DNA from: Campanula takesimana
Taxonomy: Eukaryota > Streptophyta > Magnoliopsida > Asterales > Campanulaceae
Direction: 5' to 3'
NCBI GenBank assembly: GCA_026119855.1
Contig: JAOWBW010000283.1
Coordinates: forward strand, 1,116,001 to 1,180,000
DNA: 64,000 nucleotides
Shown: positions 11,864 through 23,488 of the stretch, in pieces
Numbering within the stretch: the stretch's first letter is position 1
How the letters are laid out: each line of letters opens with the position of its first letter
Made by a program: the position numbers and the translations under genes
Notes under the pieces: generated by a model
What the model was told of the DNA's origin: nothing
The model's input: the letters and a program-made list of their open reading frames with translations, nothing else
Database searches by the model: none

Positions 11864-12020
11864 CATAAAATTTATATTTTTAGAAAGTGTGAAGGAGAAG
11901 TTTGTGCACAATAGTTATGGGATGGAAATAGTACAGCTCTACGAAACAATACAATAATCATCTTACAATCTGGTGGTGAGGCCACCCTAATGGTATGGGA
12001 CTTGACCCACTTTATTTAGT

Positions 12021-12123
12021 TACCTCCGTCCCTAAATAAATATCCGGAAAAGTTTTGATTTGGCTCTTGAGCAAGAGCAAATTTGATTTTTTTATGGACA
12101 TTCATTTAGGGACGGAGGGTGTA
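12021..12123. mobile_element. short Stowaway-like MITE
   Basis: A 103-base element with ends TACCTCCGTCCCTAAAT and TTTAGGGACGGAGGGTGTA. It is probably an internally deleted relative of the AATGTCCAAAT family. Confidence 0.7.
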
Positions 12124-12436
12124 GAAGATATTATTTTAGCCCCTCTAAATTCTGAAGAAAAAAACACTAAAAACTCTAAATATACTTTTTACCTTTTCTA
12201 TAAGACTTTCACCATGGTTTTAAATTGACCCCCTTTTATTCCAAAATCGGACACAGTAAGTGTAAGTTTTATTCCTGAAACAATCTTAACCCCCCCCCCC
12301 CCCCTTTTTTTAAAAAAAAAAAATGGCTTCGCCATAGTTGAAATACACGATCTCTTATTTTATCTATGAATGGAAGAATATATATTACTTATCAGTCACC
12401 TGGCTTTCTTTTGGAATGAAAAACCAGATTATTTAC

Positions 12437-12699
12437 TACTATCTCTGTCCCTAAATGAGTGTCCAAATTTCATTTTAAGGGACACTGAAAATCTCAATTT
12501 TGTTGTACAATTTGGTAGCAAATATTCATATATAATCTTGTAATCTCCTTTCCAAACATTCAGTTTTGCACGTATAAAGAAACCGGTGAAAATTTTTTCG
12601 AAAAAAAACATTTAGGGACAAAGTTATGTTCTAAAAAGACACTCATTTTGGGACAAAGATTTCTTAAAAATGGACACTCATTTAGGGACAGAGGGAGTA
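12437..12699. mobile_element. Stowaway-like MITE, AATGTCCAAAT family
   Basis: Ends ACTATCTCTGTCCCTAAAT and ATTTAGGGACAGAGGGAGTA; 263 bases, aligned in outline with 10454-10714. Upstream, 12290-12325 is a poly-C/poly-T/poly-A tract. Confidence 0.8.
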
Positions 12700-14055
12700 A
12701 ATAAATACTTTACTGCATGCGTACAGGATTATATAGACAGCATGGAAGAGGCAACTTTGTTGGGCAGGCAAGTTTCTGCTTTTAAATGTGATGCTGACTG
12801 GAATTTACTCGTAAATAAGCGAGTTGGGAGGTGGCAATGGGAGGATAATTTATACTTATACGCTGTCGCTATATATTTTACGGAAATTTTAGGTCAAATT
12901 ATATATCATCCAGTCAATACCACAATTATATTTGATTAGGGTTCATTCTTTCAGCTGATCATACAAATTGTAAATATGAATTGATCTTATGGTCAGATGG
13001 ATTTGAACACAAGTGAAATGTGGCATAGTTTTACCAGCTATCTTCCTCTATTTGTATCACCAAAAATGTTCATCTGAATATAAAACCTTTTTAAGATTCT
13101 GCAAAAAAAATCTTCAGTGTTTTTCTTAGAACATTTGGCTGTGGTTACTGACTAAGAGATGGTCTGATAGTTCATCTATCAAAGTATTAAAGTCTCAATT
13201 ATATGAACCATCATACTTAGTCTAAGGCCTTGTGTGGTAAAATTGAAAATTAAGCTCTGAAAATATGGAGCTGAAATTATAAGTTGCTGAATTTTGTAAG
13301 ACTTCAGATTGTTTGGTAATGACAAACTACATAAATCTGGATTTAATCAAAATTTTAAAGAAACATTAAACAAAGAGTCTCATTTCCTTTCACTTGTTTT
13401 TTTTTTTTCATTTATTCTCAAACAAAATAGTCATATTTGTTAAAAATAAATAATTATAATTCAAAAAAAAAAAATTATTTGTCAAATTTTCTTTTATTTA
13501 GGTCGACAATAATAATATTTGAACATTGGTACTCCCATTTGTCTCACATTAATAAATTTCATCTTCACTATTTTTGTCAAGTTTATTAAACTTTAACAAA
13601 AAATATTCATAAAATTTAATTATGATACCCTATCTAAATATAATCAAAATTTCAAAGATGAAAATAATTACATTTTAATTTGATCAAAATCAATTTGTGT
13701 AAAAAAATAAACTATTTCAACAAAAGAAAATAACATTGAATAAATAAATAGAAAAGTTGATGAATGGGTTTGGACCCATTCCTTTTTTTTTTCTTTTTTT
13801 TTTTACCTTTCCTCCTCTTTGTTAAAACTTGCCTTACCAGCTTAAAATTAATAGTCAATTTTAAGATAATCTTAACAAATGAAGTGATTTAATTTTTTCT
13901 TACCAAACAAACTTATTTTTTTAGTTAAAGTGTTCCAAATTAAAAACTTAATTAGATTACCAAACAAACAAAAGTTCTAATAATTCAACTATAAGTTATG
14001 GGGAAAGTGCCGTGGAAACATCGGAAATAAGTATGGGGTCAGTTCATAAAAATCA
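12700..14055. other. AT-rich intergenic, possible old Tourist-like MITE
   Basis: A GGCCTTGTGTGGTAAAA end follows TAA near 13224, and TTACCAAACAAAC motifs occur near 13900 and 13958. That is compatible with a decayed Tourist-like MITE, but the ends do not pair cleanly. A frame at 12670-12939 is not recognisable as a gene. Confidence 0.4.
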
Positions 14056-14111
14056 ATGAAAATTGACCCCTAAACTTTAGGAATGATACCTCTTACTGGT
14101 TTGTTATATAC

Positions 14112-14281
14112 GAGTTGAGATCTCCTTGAGATCTCCTGTACCACTTTTGTGTGCCACCTCATGTACCACTTGTAATCCAACCGTTCACATGTTTGCATAA
14201 TATTATAATAATACCAATCTCAGTAACTGTGAGACATTAGATCACTTGTGGCACATGAAGTGGCACAGAGGATTTGGACTC
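14112..14281. mobile_element. Mutator-like MITE with 9-bp target duplication
   Basis: This 170-base insert starts GAGTTGAGATCTCC and ends GGATTTGGACTC, an approximate inverted pair. It is flanked by identical 9-mers GTTATATAC (14103-14111 and 14282-14290). A 9-bp duplication is the usual signature of Mutator-superfamily insertion. Confidence 0.7.
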
Positions 14282-14557
14282 GTTATATACTCCCCTAAAA
14301 TCAATTATGAAAATTGACCCCTAAACTTTAGGAATTATTAAATTTGTTATGCTAGTACTATCTACTAACTCATTAAATATCTCGAGCTTTTTTAAATGAG
14401 TGCACAAATTATATTATAAAGTTTCAAAATTTAAATTGCTAAAAAAAAAACACTTAAAATGAGACCAAAGCCAGAACAATAAGATTGAAAATTCAACATT
14501 TTACCCACTAAATCTTACAAACCATTTAATTGAATTGATACACTTGCACTTATATAA

Positions 14558-14742
14558 TTCTCCCTCCGTCCCAAAATCATATTCACGTTTGCCATGTCTC
14601 ATTGTCTCAAAAAAATTCTTTCAATTTCTACAATTTGGCCTTAAAAATGCATAAACAAAGCATTGCTAGTGAAGCAAGAGTTCATATCCTTAAAAAGTTT
14701 GAATAGTCAAACACGAAAATCATTTTAGGACGGAAGGAGTAT
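14558..14742. mobile_element. Stowaway-like MITE, AATGATCTTC family
   Basis: Ends TCTCCCTCCGTCCCAAAAT and ATTTTAGGACGGAAGGAGTA; length and internal sequence match 11681-11863. The flanks 14291-14557 and 14743-15235 are AT-rich with nothing recognised. Confidence 0.8.
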
Positions 14743-15235
14743 AAGTATGCGTAGCTTCCATTGAGATATTTGCATATCATGTCCAGTTCATGCCTTATCT
14801 CCAGATGTAATCCATTAGTCTTAATCCACTAATCTTTCACTAAATATTTTAGTATTGCAGTGTACTTTTCTCCACTAATAATAAAATTAGTCTTTATCCG
14901 ATTTTACTATTACACGAGCATTGTACAACAAACAAAACATATTATATTTATTACTCCATTCTGTTGTAGAGTAAGAGTCTTACTTTTTATTTTAGTACTT
15001 CTTAAAGCAAGGGTTCATTCCCAAAATAACAAGTGATAAATAATGTTTTAGGCAGCTTTGTCCTTTTAATATTCGTATATTTTAAAGAAAATATTTTACT
15101 AACTTATTTTTACTCACTTGCATTATAAAAAGCATTTTAAATAATTATATCCACAATCCACATAAAATATTTACATTATCGTTTTATTTTCTTATAATCG
15201 TGCAAAATAAAAAAATATAAGACACATGTTGTAGA

Positions 15236-16485
15236 CATGCCCACGGTTCACATTTAAACCGGATGAACTGGCGGTTTTGAACAGTTGGAAACCGTGACCG
15301 GTTGAACCGTTGAACAGGGTGAACCGTGGACGGCGGTTTACAGCTCATAGGTGGTTTGGTTTCCAAAACCGGCGGTTTGGACCAGCGGTGCAGACTAGGG
15401 ATGACCAAACACGGTTCCGGTTACGGTTCCGGTTCGGAACCGCCGGTTCCGGTTCGGCTTTTATGTGAACCTTAACCGGCCCTTGGTTACACCGGTTCCG
15501 GTTGTCACAATACGGTTCCGGTTCGATTCCGGTTCCGGTTCGGTTCCACGGTTCATTTTTTGATGGTTTTTTAACGGTTAATTCTGATGAAACTGTTAGA
15601 AATCGGTCAAAAACACATTTTTATTATTTTCATTCACTGATTTTGGCATAAAAATCAGTCAAAACACAACTTTTCTTGTCAACTTTCCATTAGTAACGGT
15701 TAATTCTAATGAAACTGTTAGAAATCTAATGATTTTGATGTTTTTTTAACGGTTTTACTGACGGTTCCGGTTCGCGATTTGGTTGGGCGGTTCGGAACCG
15801 CCGGTTCACGGTTTTTTGGGGGGTTGAACCTTAACCGGCCCTTATCCAAAACGGTTCTGGTTCCCACGGTTCCGGTTTTCGTGGCGGTTCATGGCGGTTA
15901 CGGTTTTTTCGGTTCTGGTTCCGGGCCGGTTCGACGGTTCCGGTCCGGTTCCGGTCCGGTTTGGCCATCCCTAGTGCAGACCACCAGTTTGAACCGGCAG
16001 TTCACACCATATAAATAAATAAATTAAAAAAAAAAAAACCGTTTGCGTGTGTGATATGTCTCACCGTCCCTTTTTTTCCTTAATATTTATGTCCCTTAAT
16101 TATAAAATGGTAAGGTCGGTTATCCCCATCTATGTAAATTTGCTTAATATTAATAAAATTATAAGGCTACATTCCCTTTTTTATTTTTCAAAATATTTAT
16201 GTCCCACTCCCACCCCTTAATTCCTTTAAAAATATGTAATTCATTTTTTTTTTTTGATATTTATGTGAAATAAAATAATTTATGATGTATTAGAAAATTT
16301 AAATAAAAACAAAATTTTAAAAAAATTGCTTGAAATCTGTTTTTTTTTTTAATATGAACCAGAAACCGTATCGTGAACCGTTGAACCATGAGTTACGGTT
16401 TATCAACGGTTTTGGTTTTTGGCTAACCATAAACCGGCAGTTCATGAACCGTACACCCTCGTGAACCATGAACCGGACATGTCAA
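15236..16485. mobile_element. MITE-like element rich in AACCGT/ACGGTT, interrupted
   Basis: The outer arms both carry repeated AACCGT, GAACCG and CGGTTT words in opposite sense (15240-15390; 16360-16480), ending near AGACATGCCCACGGTTCAC and GTGAACCATGAACCGGACAT. The ends and target duplication are not certain. A second element (15396-15973) has inserted into its left arm. Confidence 0.5.
15396..15973. mobile_element. hAT MITE rich in GGTTCCGG, 8-bp duplication
   Basis: The element is 578 bases long. It starts TAGGGATGACCAAACACGG, ends CGGTTTGGCCATCCCTA, and is flanked by perfect 8-mers GTGCAGAC (15388-15395 and 15974-15981). The subterminal regions are packed with GGTTCCGG and CCGGTT words, as expected for transposase-binding arrays in hAT elements. 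It has no credible coding frame. Confidence 0.9.
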
Positions 16486-16760
16486 TGATTGTGTGATGAG
16501 TGGAATTTAAAACTGAGATGGAGTGATAAGTTAACAAAATATTTATGTTTTCTTATAATTGTTGGGTCAAAAAGGAAAAAGCAAAAGTTGAATCAGTACA
16601 ACAAGTAGGTGACGTAGAAAGTGTTGCCAAAAAGGAAGCTTCTTGCCGTACCAATTTTTCCGTACCCGGCGAGTATTTTTTACCTACCGGCACATTTGAT
16701 TTTGACCCAACCTTTAATCGTCATTAACATTATAAATTGATTTCGTCTTACACAAATTAA
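16486..16760. other. intergenic with an unassigned 60-aa frame
   Basis: The frame at 16545-16727 has unremarkable composition and no recognisable domain. It could be a gene fragment but nothing supports expression. Confidence 0.3.
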
Positions 16761-17028
16761 TACTCCCTCCGTCCCTCTTTAACTTACAATTTTTTGGGTT
16801 TGGCACATTATTTAAGAAAAAAATAAAAAAATTGATGTGTTGTGAATGTAGATAGTTGAGTGGGAGAGAGAAAGTGTGGTAGATAATAGTAAGTAGATAG
16901 TTGCTGTGAGTGGGATAATTGGATCCCATTATTTTATAAGTATTAAAACATTTCCCTTTTGGGACTTTATAAATTAAAGTAGGTCAACCAAAATGACAAA
17001 TTTTGTAGATTAAAGAGAGACGGAGGAT
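16761..17028. mobile_element. Stowaway-like MITE, right end eroded
   Basis: The left end is TACTCCCTCCGTCCCTCTTT and the right arm reads AAAGAGAGACGGAGGA. The last bases are lost where the T-run of a LINE tail begins. Confidence 0.75.
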
Positions 17029-17215
17029 TTTTTTTATTTTTTTTTTTTGAAACCAAAAGAAACATATTATTAATGACAACAACAAACGTTTAGGAGTCGA
17101 CTATCCACAGAAATCGAAAGTTCGATCCAAATGGTGGGGCTCACGATTACAAACGCTGCCTTAGATAGTACATTTGCCAATATATTGGCATTTTGACTTG
17201 TCAATTGCAAATATT
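17028..17215 (-). mobile_element. 5'-truncated L1-type LINE tail
   Basis: Read on the minus strand, a frame with the flavour of the C-terminal RNase H region of plant L1 proteins (ANILANVLSKAAF, then SPTIWIEL) ends in tandem stops. It is followed by ATGTTTCTTTTGGTTTC and an A-run (T-run 17028-17048 on plus). A poly(A)-tailed, 5'-truncated copy is typical of target-primed reverse transcription. It sits on the eroded end of a MITE. Confidence 0.5.
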
Positions 17216-18469
17216 TGTTCATTATTTTAATAATTCAGATTTAAGAAAATATTTGTTCATTATTTATTAATTAGAAAATAAATGAAACTGAAGATACGAT
17301 ACGATACTCCCTCTTCCGTCCCATCATTTCATCATCATGATAATTTTCACAAGTGATTTGTTAATTTTTTGATTTGTTCTTACACTACACTCGATTTTTA
17401 TTTTGAGCAAAATAAATTGAAAATTAGGACATCATTATTAAACTGAAAAACCATATTTTATTTTGCACACTCCAAAATAGTTCGACTTCTAACTCAAGAA
17501 ATATAATTTTTTTAACTCGAACTCAAACATGAGAAGTTCGACTCGTTTACATGTTTACGCGATAACAATTTTAAATCTACCGCGCTTCAGCGCTGATGAA
17601 GCTTTAGAGATCATACAGCTTTTAAATTTATATTTTTAGTTACATCTTTATGACTAACACAACTACTATTTAGTAAAATTTGCAGTTTTAGTTATCGAAT
17701 AAGCAATTTTCAAATCATAAAACCAAATTTCTTATCATTTGTTTATTTTTCTATATTAATTTATTCAATAGAATAATTAATTAAATGCAATAAGTTCCAA
17801 CCATCCAGTGTAAGGCTGGAAATGGAACTCCAATGCTTTTAACCTAAAAATGATGATTATTTTAATAACAAAATTGGTCAAAATGACAACTATTTTATAC
17901 TAATTTATGCTATTAACAAGATTAAATATTTACATTAAATTACTCTAAACTTTATTAACTTAATAATTTATCAAAAAGTTTTAATTTTTACATGAACCCA
18001 AGCTGAAACCAAAACATTTTTTTGTCTCACATTTATCAATTACTTCCTCTGTTATAGACTAGTCGTACTTTTTATTTGGTACGTTCTAGAGTAAAAGTCA
18101 CACTCTGAAAACAGAGATTACTAAGGGAACTTATTTCCTACATAAGTTTAAAAAATCTTGTTCTTAAATATACGGAGGTGTTTTAATGCCTAAAATCATC
18201 GTTTTAAGGCCTAAACTTAAATTCGCTATTTTATTTCTACGTGTTTTGATCAAAACTCGTTGTTTCAAGGCAGAAACTCGCTATTTAAAGGGTGGAACTA
18301 TATTAAAAAGTTGATTTTTTTTTATAACTTATAAATAGTGTTTTGGACTATTATATCCTTAACTATCTACTTTAGTTTGACTTATTTTTCATTAGTTTTT
18401 AATTATTTTTAATAAGCGTGTAAAATTAAGCTATTTTTTTTTACCGACCGCCGGAAGGGTAAACATAAA
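17216..18469. other. AT-rich intergenic, nothing recognised
   Basis: A lone CTCCCTCTTCCGTCCC near 17308 may be an orphan MITE end. No gene, RNA or complete element was seen. Confidence 0.5.
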
Positions 18470-18625
18470 GTCACAAATAAGTATCACAAAATTTTGTCTA
18501 CAAAATGATGTGTCAAGATTTTATTGGTGTTTTTAGTTAGAGTGTTCCGGGTCCACTATCGATGTAACCAAAAAAATATCGTCACGTCATTTTGTATCCA
18601 ACATTTTGTGAACTTCTTTTGTGCC
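18470..18625. mobile_element. small foldback element upstream of WNK
   Basis: The left arm GTCACAAATAAGTATCACAA and the right arm ending TTGTGAACTTCTTTTGTGCC are diverged inverses of each other, both with ACAAAATG(A/T)(T/C)GTG-like cores. It lies about 300 bases upstream of the WNK start. Confidence 0.5.
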
Positions 18626-18656
18626 CCGCCGGAATATTATTTTATAGAAAATATAC

Positions 18657-18663
18657 TATAAAT
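18657..18663 (+). promoter_or_regulatory. candidate TATA box of the WNK gene
   Basis: TATAAAT lies 265 bases before the WNK start codon in otherwise AT-rich DNA. Position alone supports it; other A/T runs nearby are possible. Confidence 0.3.
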
Positions 18664-18921
18664 CTATAATATAGTGAGCAATAATGTACACCACCACTAA
18701 TATCTTTTCGCCTCATTATTGAGTTGAGTAGTAGTATTCCTCTCTAGAGTCAAAAGTTGGACAAAATAGAGGACTTTTTTGCATATGCAAAAAACAGATC
18801 ATCGATTCTCCATTATGGGTTAGAACCCAAAACAGGAAAACAGAAAAAAAAAGTTCAACAAAGTTAGCAGTAGCATTTAAAGGTTTGTAAAAAAGATCCT
18901 GAAAAAGAACTGACCAGAATC

Positions 18922-19019
18922 ATGAATCCCCTTATTACAACCCACCTTGAAACAGACTCTGAGCTAGTTGAATTTGATCCATCCGGAAGATATGGCAGAG
19001 TACTCCCTCTCTCTCTCTC

Positions 19020-19057
<38 letters not shown>

Positions 19058-22000
19058 TGTCCTTAATTTGGTCTGATTGTGTTCCATTTTTCATGTTTAA
19101 TTTGTGGGTTTTGCAGTACAATGAAGTTCTTGGGAAAGGAGCTTCAAAAATTGTGTATGCACTCAAACCCTCATCTTAATTTCCGATTACTTTCAGCATT
19201 TGATTGTGTTTATTAATTGTTCTTCTTTGAATCTAAGATGTTTTTTTTTTTTTTTTGCTTGATTTATGTAATTCCCATTTCTGTTTTCTTTAGATCTTAT
19301 AAATTCTCCTTTAGTTTTCTTGAGATGTTGTCTTTATTTTGGGTCTTTTGGATCAACTTTAGATCTTTGCTGTTTATTAGTATTAAATTTTTAATATTTT
19401 TTTTGTCTCTTTGGATTCCCTTTTTGGGGTTTATTATAGTTATAGGGGATTTGATGAGTATGATGGGATTGAAGTGGCTTGGAACCAAATCAAGCTCCAT
19501 GATTTCTTGCAAAGCCCAGAAGATCTTGAGAGGCTCTATTGCGAAATTCATCTGCTCAAAACATTGAGCCATCCAAATATTATGAAGTTCTACACTTCTT
19601 GGGTTGACCCTGCGAATCGCAACATCAATTTCGTCACCGAGATTTTCACTTCTGGGAATCTTAGACAGTGAGTGCCAAAATAAACATGAACTTTTTTAAT
19701 TTTATATACTCCCTCCGTCCCGAAATGATCTTCTCATTTGACTATTTTTAAGAATATGGACACTTGCTTCACTAGGCAGGCAAGTTTTGTTTATGCACCT
19801 TTTAGCCCAAACTGTAGAAATGGGAAGAACTTTTTGGGACAATTTGAGAAATAGCAAATGAGAAGATCGTTTTGAGACGGATGGAGTATTTTTAAATATT
19901 CAGTTGGTCTAATTCTACTTTGTTGTATGTTTGGTTTGTTTAAGGTATAGGAAAAAGCACAAGAGAGTGAACATTAGAGCAGTAAAGCATTGGTGTAGAC
20001 AAATCTTGAAAGGGCTTCTCTATCTTCATAGCCATGACCCCCCGGTGATTCACCGAGATCTCAAGTGTGACAATATATTTGTTAATGGCAATCATGGGGA
20101 AGTCAAAATTGGTGATCTAGGCCTAGCAGCTATCCTCCGACAATCCCATGCTGCTCATTGTGTTGGTATTTTTCTTCACTGATTCATACTCTCAATACTT
20201 AATTAGCAAAATGATCATTTGTCTTTTTTGCAAATTGTTTGGTACAAGTGTGATATACTCCCTTAAAATTAAGCTTTTGCTGTTCTTTCACTTGGAATGG
20301 TCTCATGTTTTTAAGGATTTCTCTGCAGTAGATTTCCTTGTTGATTGTTCCGCTGCGTCATCCCTACACCCCAAGAAATAGTAATGTTTGATTAAACACG
20401 CAAACTAATAAAGTGGCTTGAAAATGTATCAATTTTCTAAAATGCCCCTCAAAACATTGGAATTCAAACTAAGTAGCAATAATTGAGCTTTAATTAGACA
20501 GGAAAATGAAAGTTAGTTTAGTCAATTTCGTGTGAAAAAGTTACTCTTCAATGCTTGGCAACAAAAGAAAAGAATACGCACTTCTTCTACTAGGAAGGAT
20601 GTATACCATACTCGATTTTTTAATTTGTAATTTACGAGTTAGATAGAAATAAGTGGTAATGTCACGTGTGGATTCAAATTAGTTTTCTTTTATGTTAATC
20701 AGGAACACCAGAGTTTATGGCTCCTGAAGTTTACGAAGAGGAATACAATGAATTAATCGACATTTACTCATTTGGAATGTGCATCTTGGAAATGGTCACA
20801 TTTGAATACCCATATAGTGAATGCACTCATCCTGCTCAAATATACAAAAAAGTGATCTCCGTAAGTTTTCCCTTATACACCCTCAATTAAATTTCCTTTC
20901 TTCAGCCCCCATTAACAAACTTTATGATGTAGGGGCAAAAACCGGATGCTTTATACAAAGTGGAAGATCCGGAGGTACGCCAATTTGTTGAGAAATGTTT
21001 AGCGACAGCATCGTTGAGGCTCTCTGCAAGGGAGCTTCTAAACGATCCTTTTCTTCGAGTTGATGATTGTGAGCCAAATTTAAGGCCGATTGAGTGTCAG
21101 AATAGTCAAAATTATGAGCAGGAGTTGTTTGATAATGGCTCCTTCAATGGAGATTCAAATGGAGCTGCTTTTGATGGCCAAAATGGATGGGAATATCATC
21201 CAACTGAGACTGAGCAAACCGGAATTGATATGTTTGATTACCATGATGATGAACACGATGAAAGCTATGTACATCTTGATATTACCATTAAAGGAAAGAT
21301 GAGGGAAGATGGTAGCATTTTTCTAAGACTTAGAATCACAGATAAAGAAGGTAATATACTGATGTCATATACTCCTTATGACCCAAAATATAGTCGTATT
21401 TGGCCAGATAAAAATTTCAAGGATTTTGTATTACTTGTTTGTGCCATCTTAAAACTGTCCTAAAATTATTGCCCTTTTGAAGATGAGGCTTTCTTTTCGT
21501 GACAAACCAAAAAGGGAAATGATACTCCATCCATCCCGGAAAGATAGTCTCATTCAGATTCGGTGGTCAACTCGATTGAACTTTGACAAAATATTTATGA
21601 AAATTTGATTATCCTCATGAAACTCTTGAAATTGGTATCGATAGTATTAATGTAGTGCATCAATGACAATTTTTAGAATTTCATGTATATGATCCAGTTT
21701 TCACAAAAAAATGGTCAAAGTTCGAGTGAGTTGACCACCAAAATCTAACCAGAACTATCTTTCTGGAACAGAGGGAGTACTATCTTTTATTGGATGGATG
21801 AAGAATATATATATGCTCCAATTATTTTTACCAAATTGGTTTCCCTTTTCTTTTTCTGATGGGATTAAACTCAAACTAACACTTTTGCAGGCCATATCAG
21901 AAACATATACTTCCCTTTTGACATTGAAATGGACACAGCATTGAGCGTAGCAACTGAAATGGTAGGCGAGCTGGACATAACTGATCAAGACGTGACAAAC

Positions 22001-22633
22001 ATAGCCGACATGATCGACGGTGAGATCGCTTCATTAGTACCCGAATGGAGAATTGGGCCCGGATACGAAGAAACCCCTCGTTTTGCTAATTCAACATGTT
22101 ACCACAACTGTTTCTCAAACCACACATCAACAGGCTCCTTCATGAACTTCCTCTCAAACAACAACCATAACCCTAAAGTTTTCCCCTGTTGTGGAAACGA
22201 ATGTGCAGCTAATATGCATGGCCGGTTTGAAGAGATAACTTATAGTCCAAGAAAACACGTACCCTCTTGGGATCAACATGAAAGCCTTGAATGCAGTTCT
22301 GTGGGGTCCGGTTCAGAGCAAGAAAGTAGTGAAAACGGGAAGAAAGTTATGGTCAAATCTTCATCGGACTCGTATTTTCAAGATGTGATTTCTTCGTCAT
22401 CTTCGGGTCCCACTGCTGGAGGTAACCATGAAATTCAACAGGAAATGAGATGGATTAAAGCAAAGTATGAGATGGAATTGAGGAAACTTAGAGATGAACA
22501 GGTTGGAGATGGATTGAAGTCAGGTGGTGGTAGAAGAAAGCATAAAAAGGTGGACAGGTTTACTGTTGAATCATTTCTACCAAATGGTCATCATAGGACA
22601 GCTTCACTACCTGTTGATTCTGTAGTTATTTAA
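18922..22633 (+). CDS. WNK: WNK (with-no-lysine) Ser/Thr protein kinase, WNK4/5-like
   Basis: Seven exons join in consistent phase to 627 aa: 18922-18999, 19117-19154, 19440-19667, 19945-20165, 20703-20860, 20933-21350 and 21891-22633. All introns are GT-AG. The N-terminus FDPSGRYGR leads into a kinase domain of about residues 27-283. The glycine loop GKGASK supplies the lysine (K37), and Asn54 in EVAWNQ stands where other kinases have the catalytic lysine, which defines WNKs. HRDLKCDN (D153), GDLGL (D172) and TPEFMAPE (190-197) are intact. An autoinhibitory PF2/OSR1_C-like domain spans about 355-434 (LDITIKGK, then IYFPFDIE). A Ser-rich region, a short coiled coil and a terminal RTASLPVDS follow. 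The tail resembles Arabidopsis WNK4/WNK5. Plant WNKs are soluble kinases linked to osmotic stress, ion balance and flowering. Introns 3 and 6 hold MITEs. It appears functional. Confidence 0.93.
19000..19050 (+). repeat. CT and GT microsatellites in WNK intron 1
   Basis: Directly after the intron 1 splice donor (GTACTCCCTC) come a (CT)n run and a (GT)n run (19008-19050). Such runs are length-variable and lie within 10 bases of the donor. Confidence 0.9.
19707..19888. mobile_element. Stowaway-like MITE in WNK intron 3
   Basis: Ends TACTCCCTCCGTCCCGAAA and TTTTGAGACGGATGGAGTA; 182 bases, AATGATCTTC family. It makes up most of the 277-base intron, leaving 39 and 56 bases to the splice sites. Confidence 0.9.
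21523..21779. mobile_element. Stowaway-like MITE in WNK intron 6
   Basis: Ends TACTCCATCCATCCCGGAAA and TTTCTGGAACAGAGGGAGTA; 257 bases, AAAGATAGTCTC family. It fills about half of the 540-base intron. Confidence 0.9.
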
Positions 22634-22939
22634 ATGAATTAGAAAGGCTTTTGATTTGATTATATGTCAATTTGTGAATTCACATTTTTTGTACAATGAG
22701 AAATGTTGCATGATTATAATAAGATTTAGTAATTTCATTGTGTTTTACTGTTTACTCTCGCCGTCTCATTTCAAATTGCAAAATTTGTCATGTCTCATAG
22801 AAATTGCAAAATTCAAAAGTACAGTTTTTTATAATTTTTAATTAATGTGATCTACTTTTCATACTCGAATCAACCCACATCATCTATGTACTTTTGGGTG
22901 GGTTTATTGTGTGTCAGTTCACTCAATACCGGGTTTTAG
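22634..22939. other. WNK 3' flank
   Basis: It presumably includes the WNK 3' UTR. An A/T-rich ATAATAAGATT at 22716-22726 could serve as a weak polyadenylation signal. A lone CTCGCCGTCTCATTTC near 22757 resembles a MITE end without a partner. Confidence 0.4.
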
Positions 22940-23488
22940 GCTGAGCCATTACAAATTGTACCAGAGCGAAGCTTAAGTCGTGCTTATACAGGGGACCGTA
23001 TTTTTGGCCTCAGGTCATAACAAATGTTTCAGAGCAAAAACCTAATAATCACGACCGAATTTTTTGGTTCAAGTCGTTACAAATGGTTTCAGGGAGAAAC
23101 CTGTTAGTAGTAACACTTGTCATCTGGCCCAATGGTGCGATTCTACGGACCCATTGGGCCTTGTCGGGACAAAGATTTATATCCGGGAAGATTTGAGTGG
23201 TGATATTAAAGTGAATCTCGGTCGTAAGGCTTGCGAATCCGCCTGGGTTATGATTATTGAACCTATTGGATATTGTAGGGAATGATGAGGATTTGAGTGA
23301 CGTAGGTTGTGATGTCCCTCACTTCATCGGTAAAATGTGAATTTTGATTCTGATAGATAAATATTCTCTCACTCCTATTCAGCACCAACATCAGTCATAG
23401 ACTTTTGGGTGAACTGTGATAAACTAGTCCGAGAAAGTCTCGTGTGAGACGGGTCTTATTGAGAGAGAAAGTGAGATTTCCCCGCCCC
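22940..23488 (+). mobile_element. TRIM-like remnant with repeated primer-site-like motifs
   Basis: Three degenerate copies of ACAAATGGTWTCAGAGC occur at 22951-22967, 23020-23035 and 23080-23094. They resemble the tRNA-Met primer-binding context TGGTATCAGAGC. A possible LTR start TGTGATGTCCCTCAC lies at 23309. No complete pair of LTRs is visible, so this is a decayed or rearranged small LTR element at best. A second element (23489-24398) adjoins it. Confidence 0.4.

Noticed and set aside
15779..16018. Gly/Arg/Phe-rich frame MVGRFGTAGSRF
   Set aside because: It arises from GGTTCCGG repeats of a hAT MITE.
18864..19179. Frames over the WNK start on both strands
   Set aside because: The plus-strand frame reads through intron 1 (CT/GT run); the minus-strand frame is its shadow.
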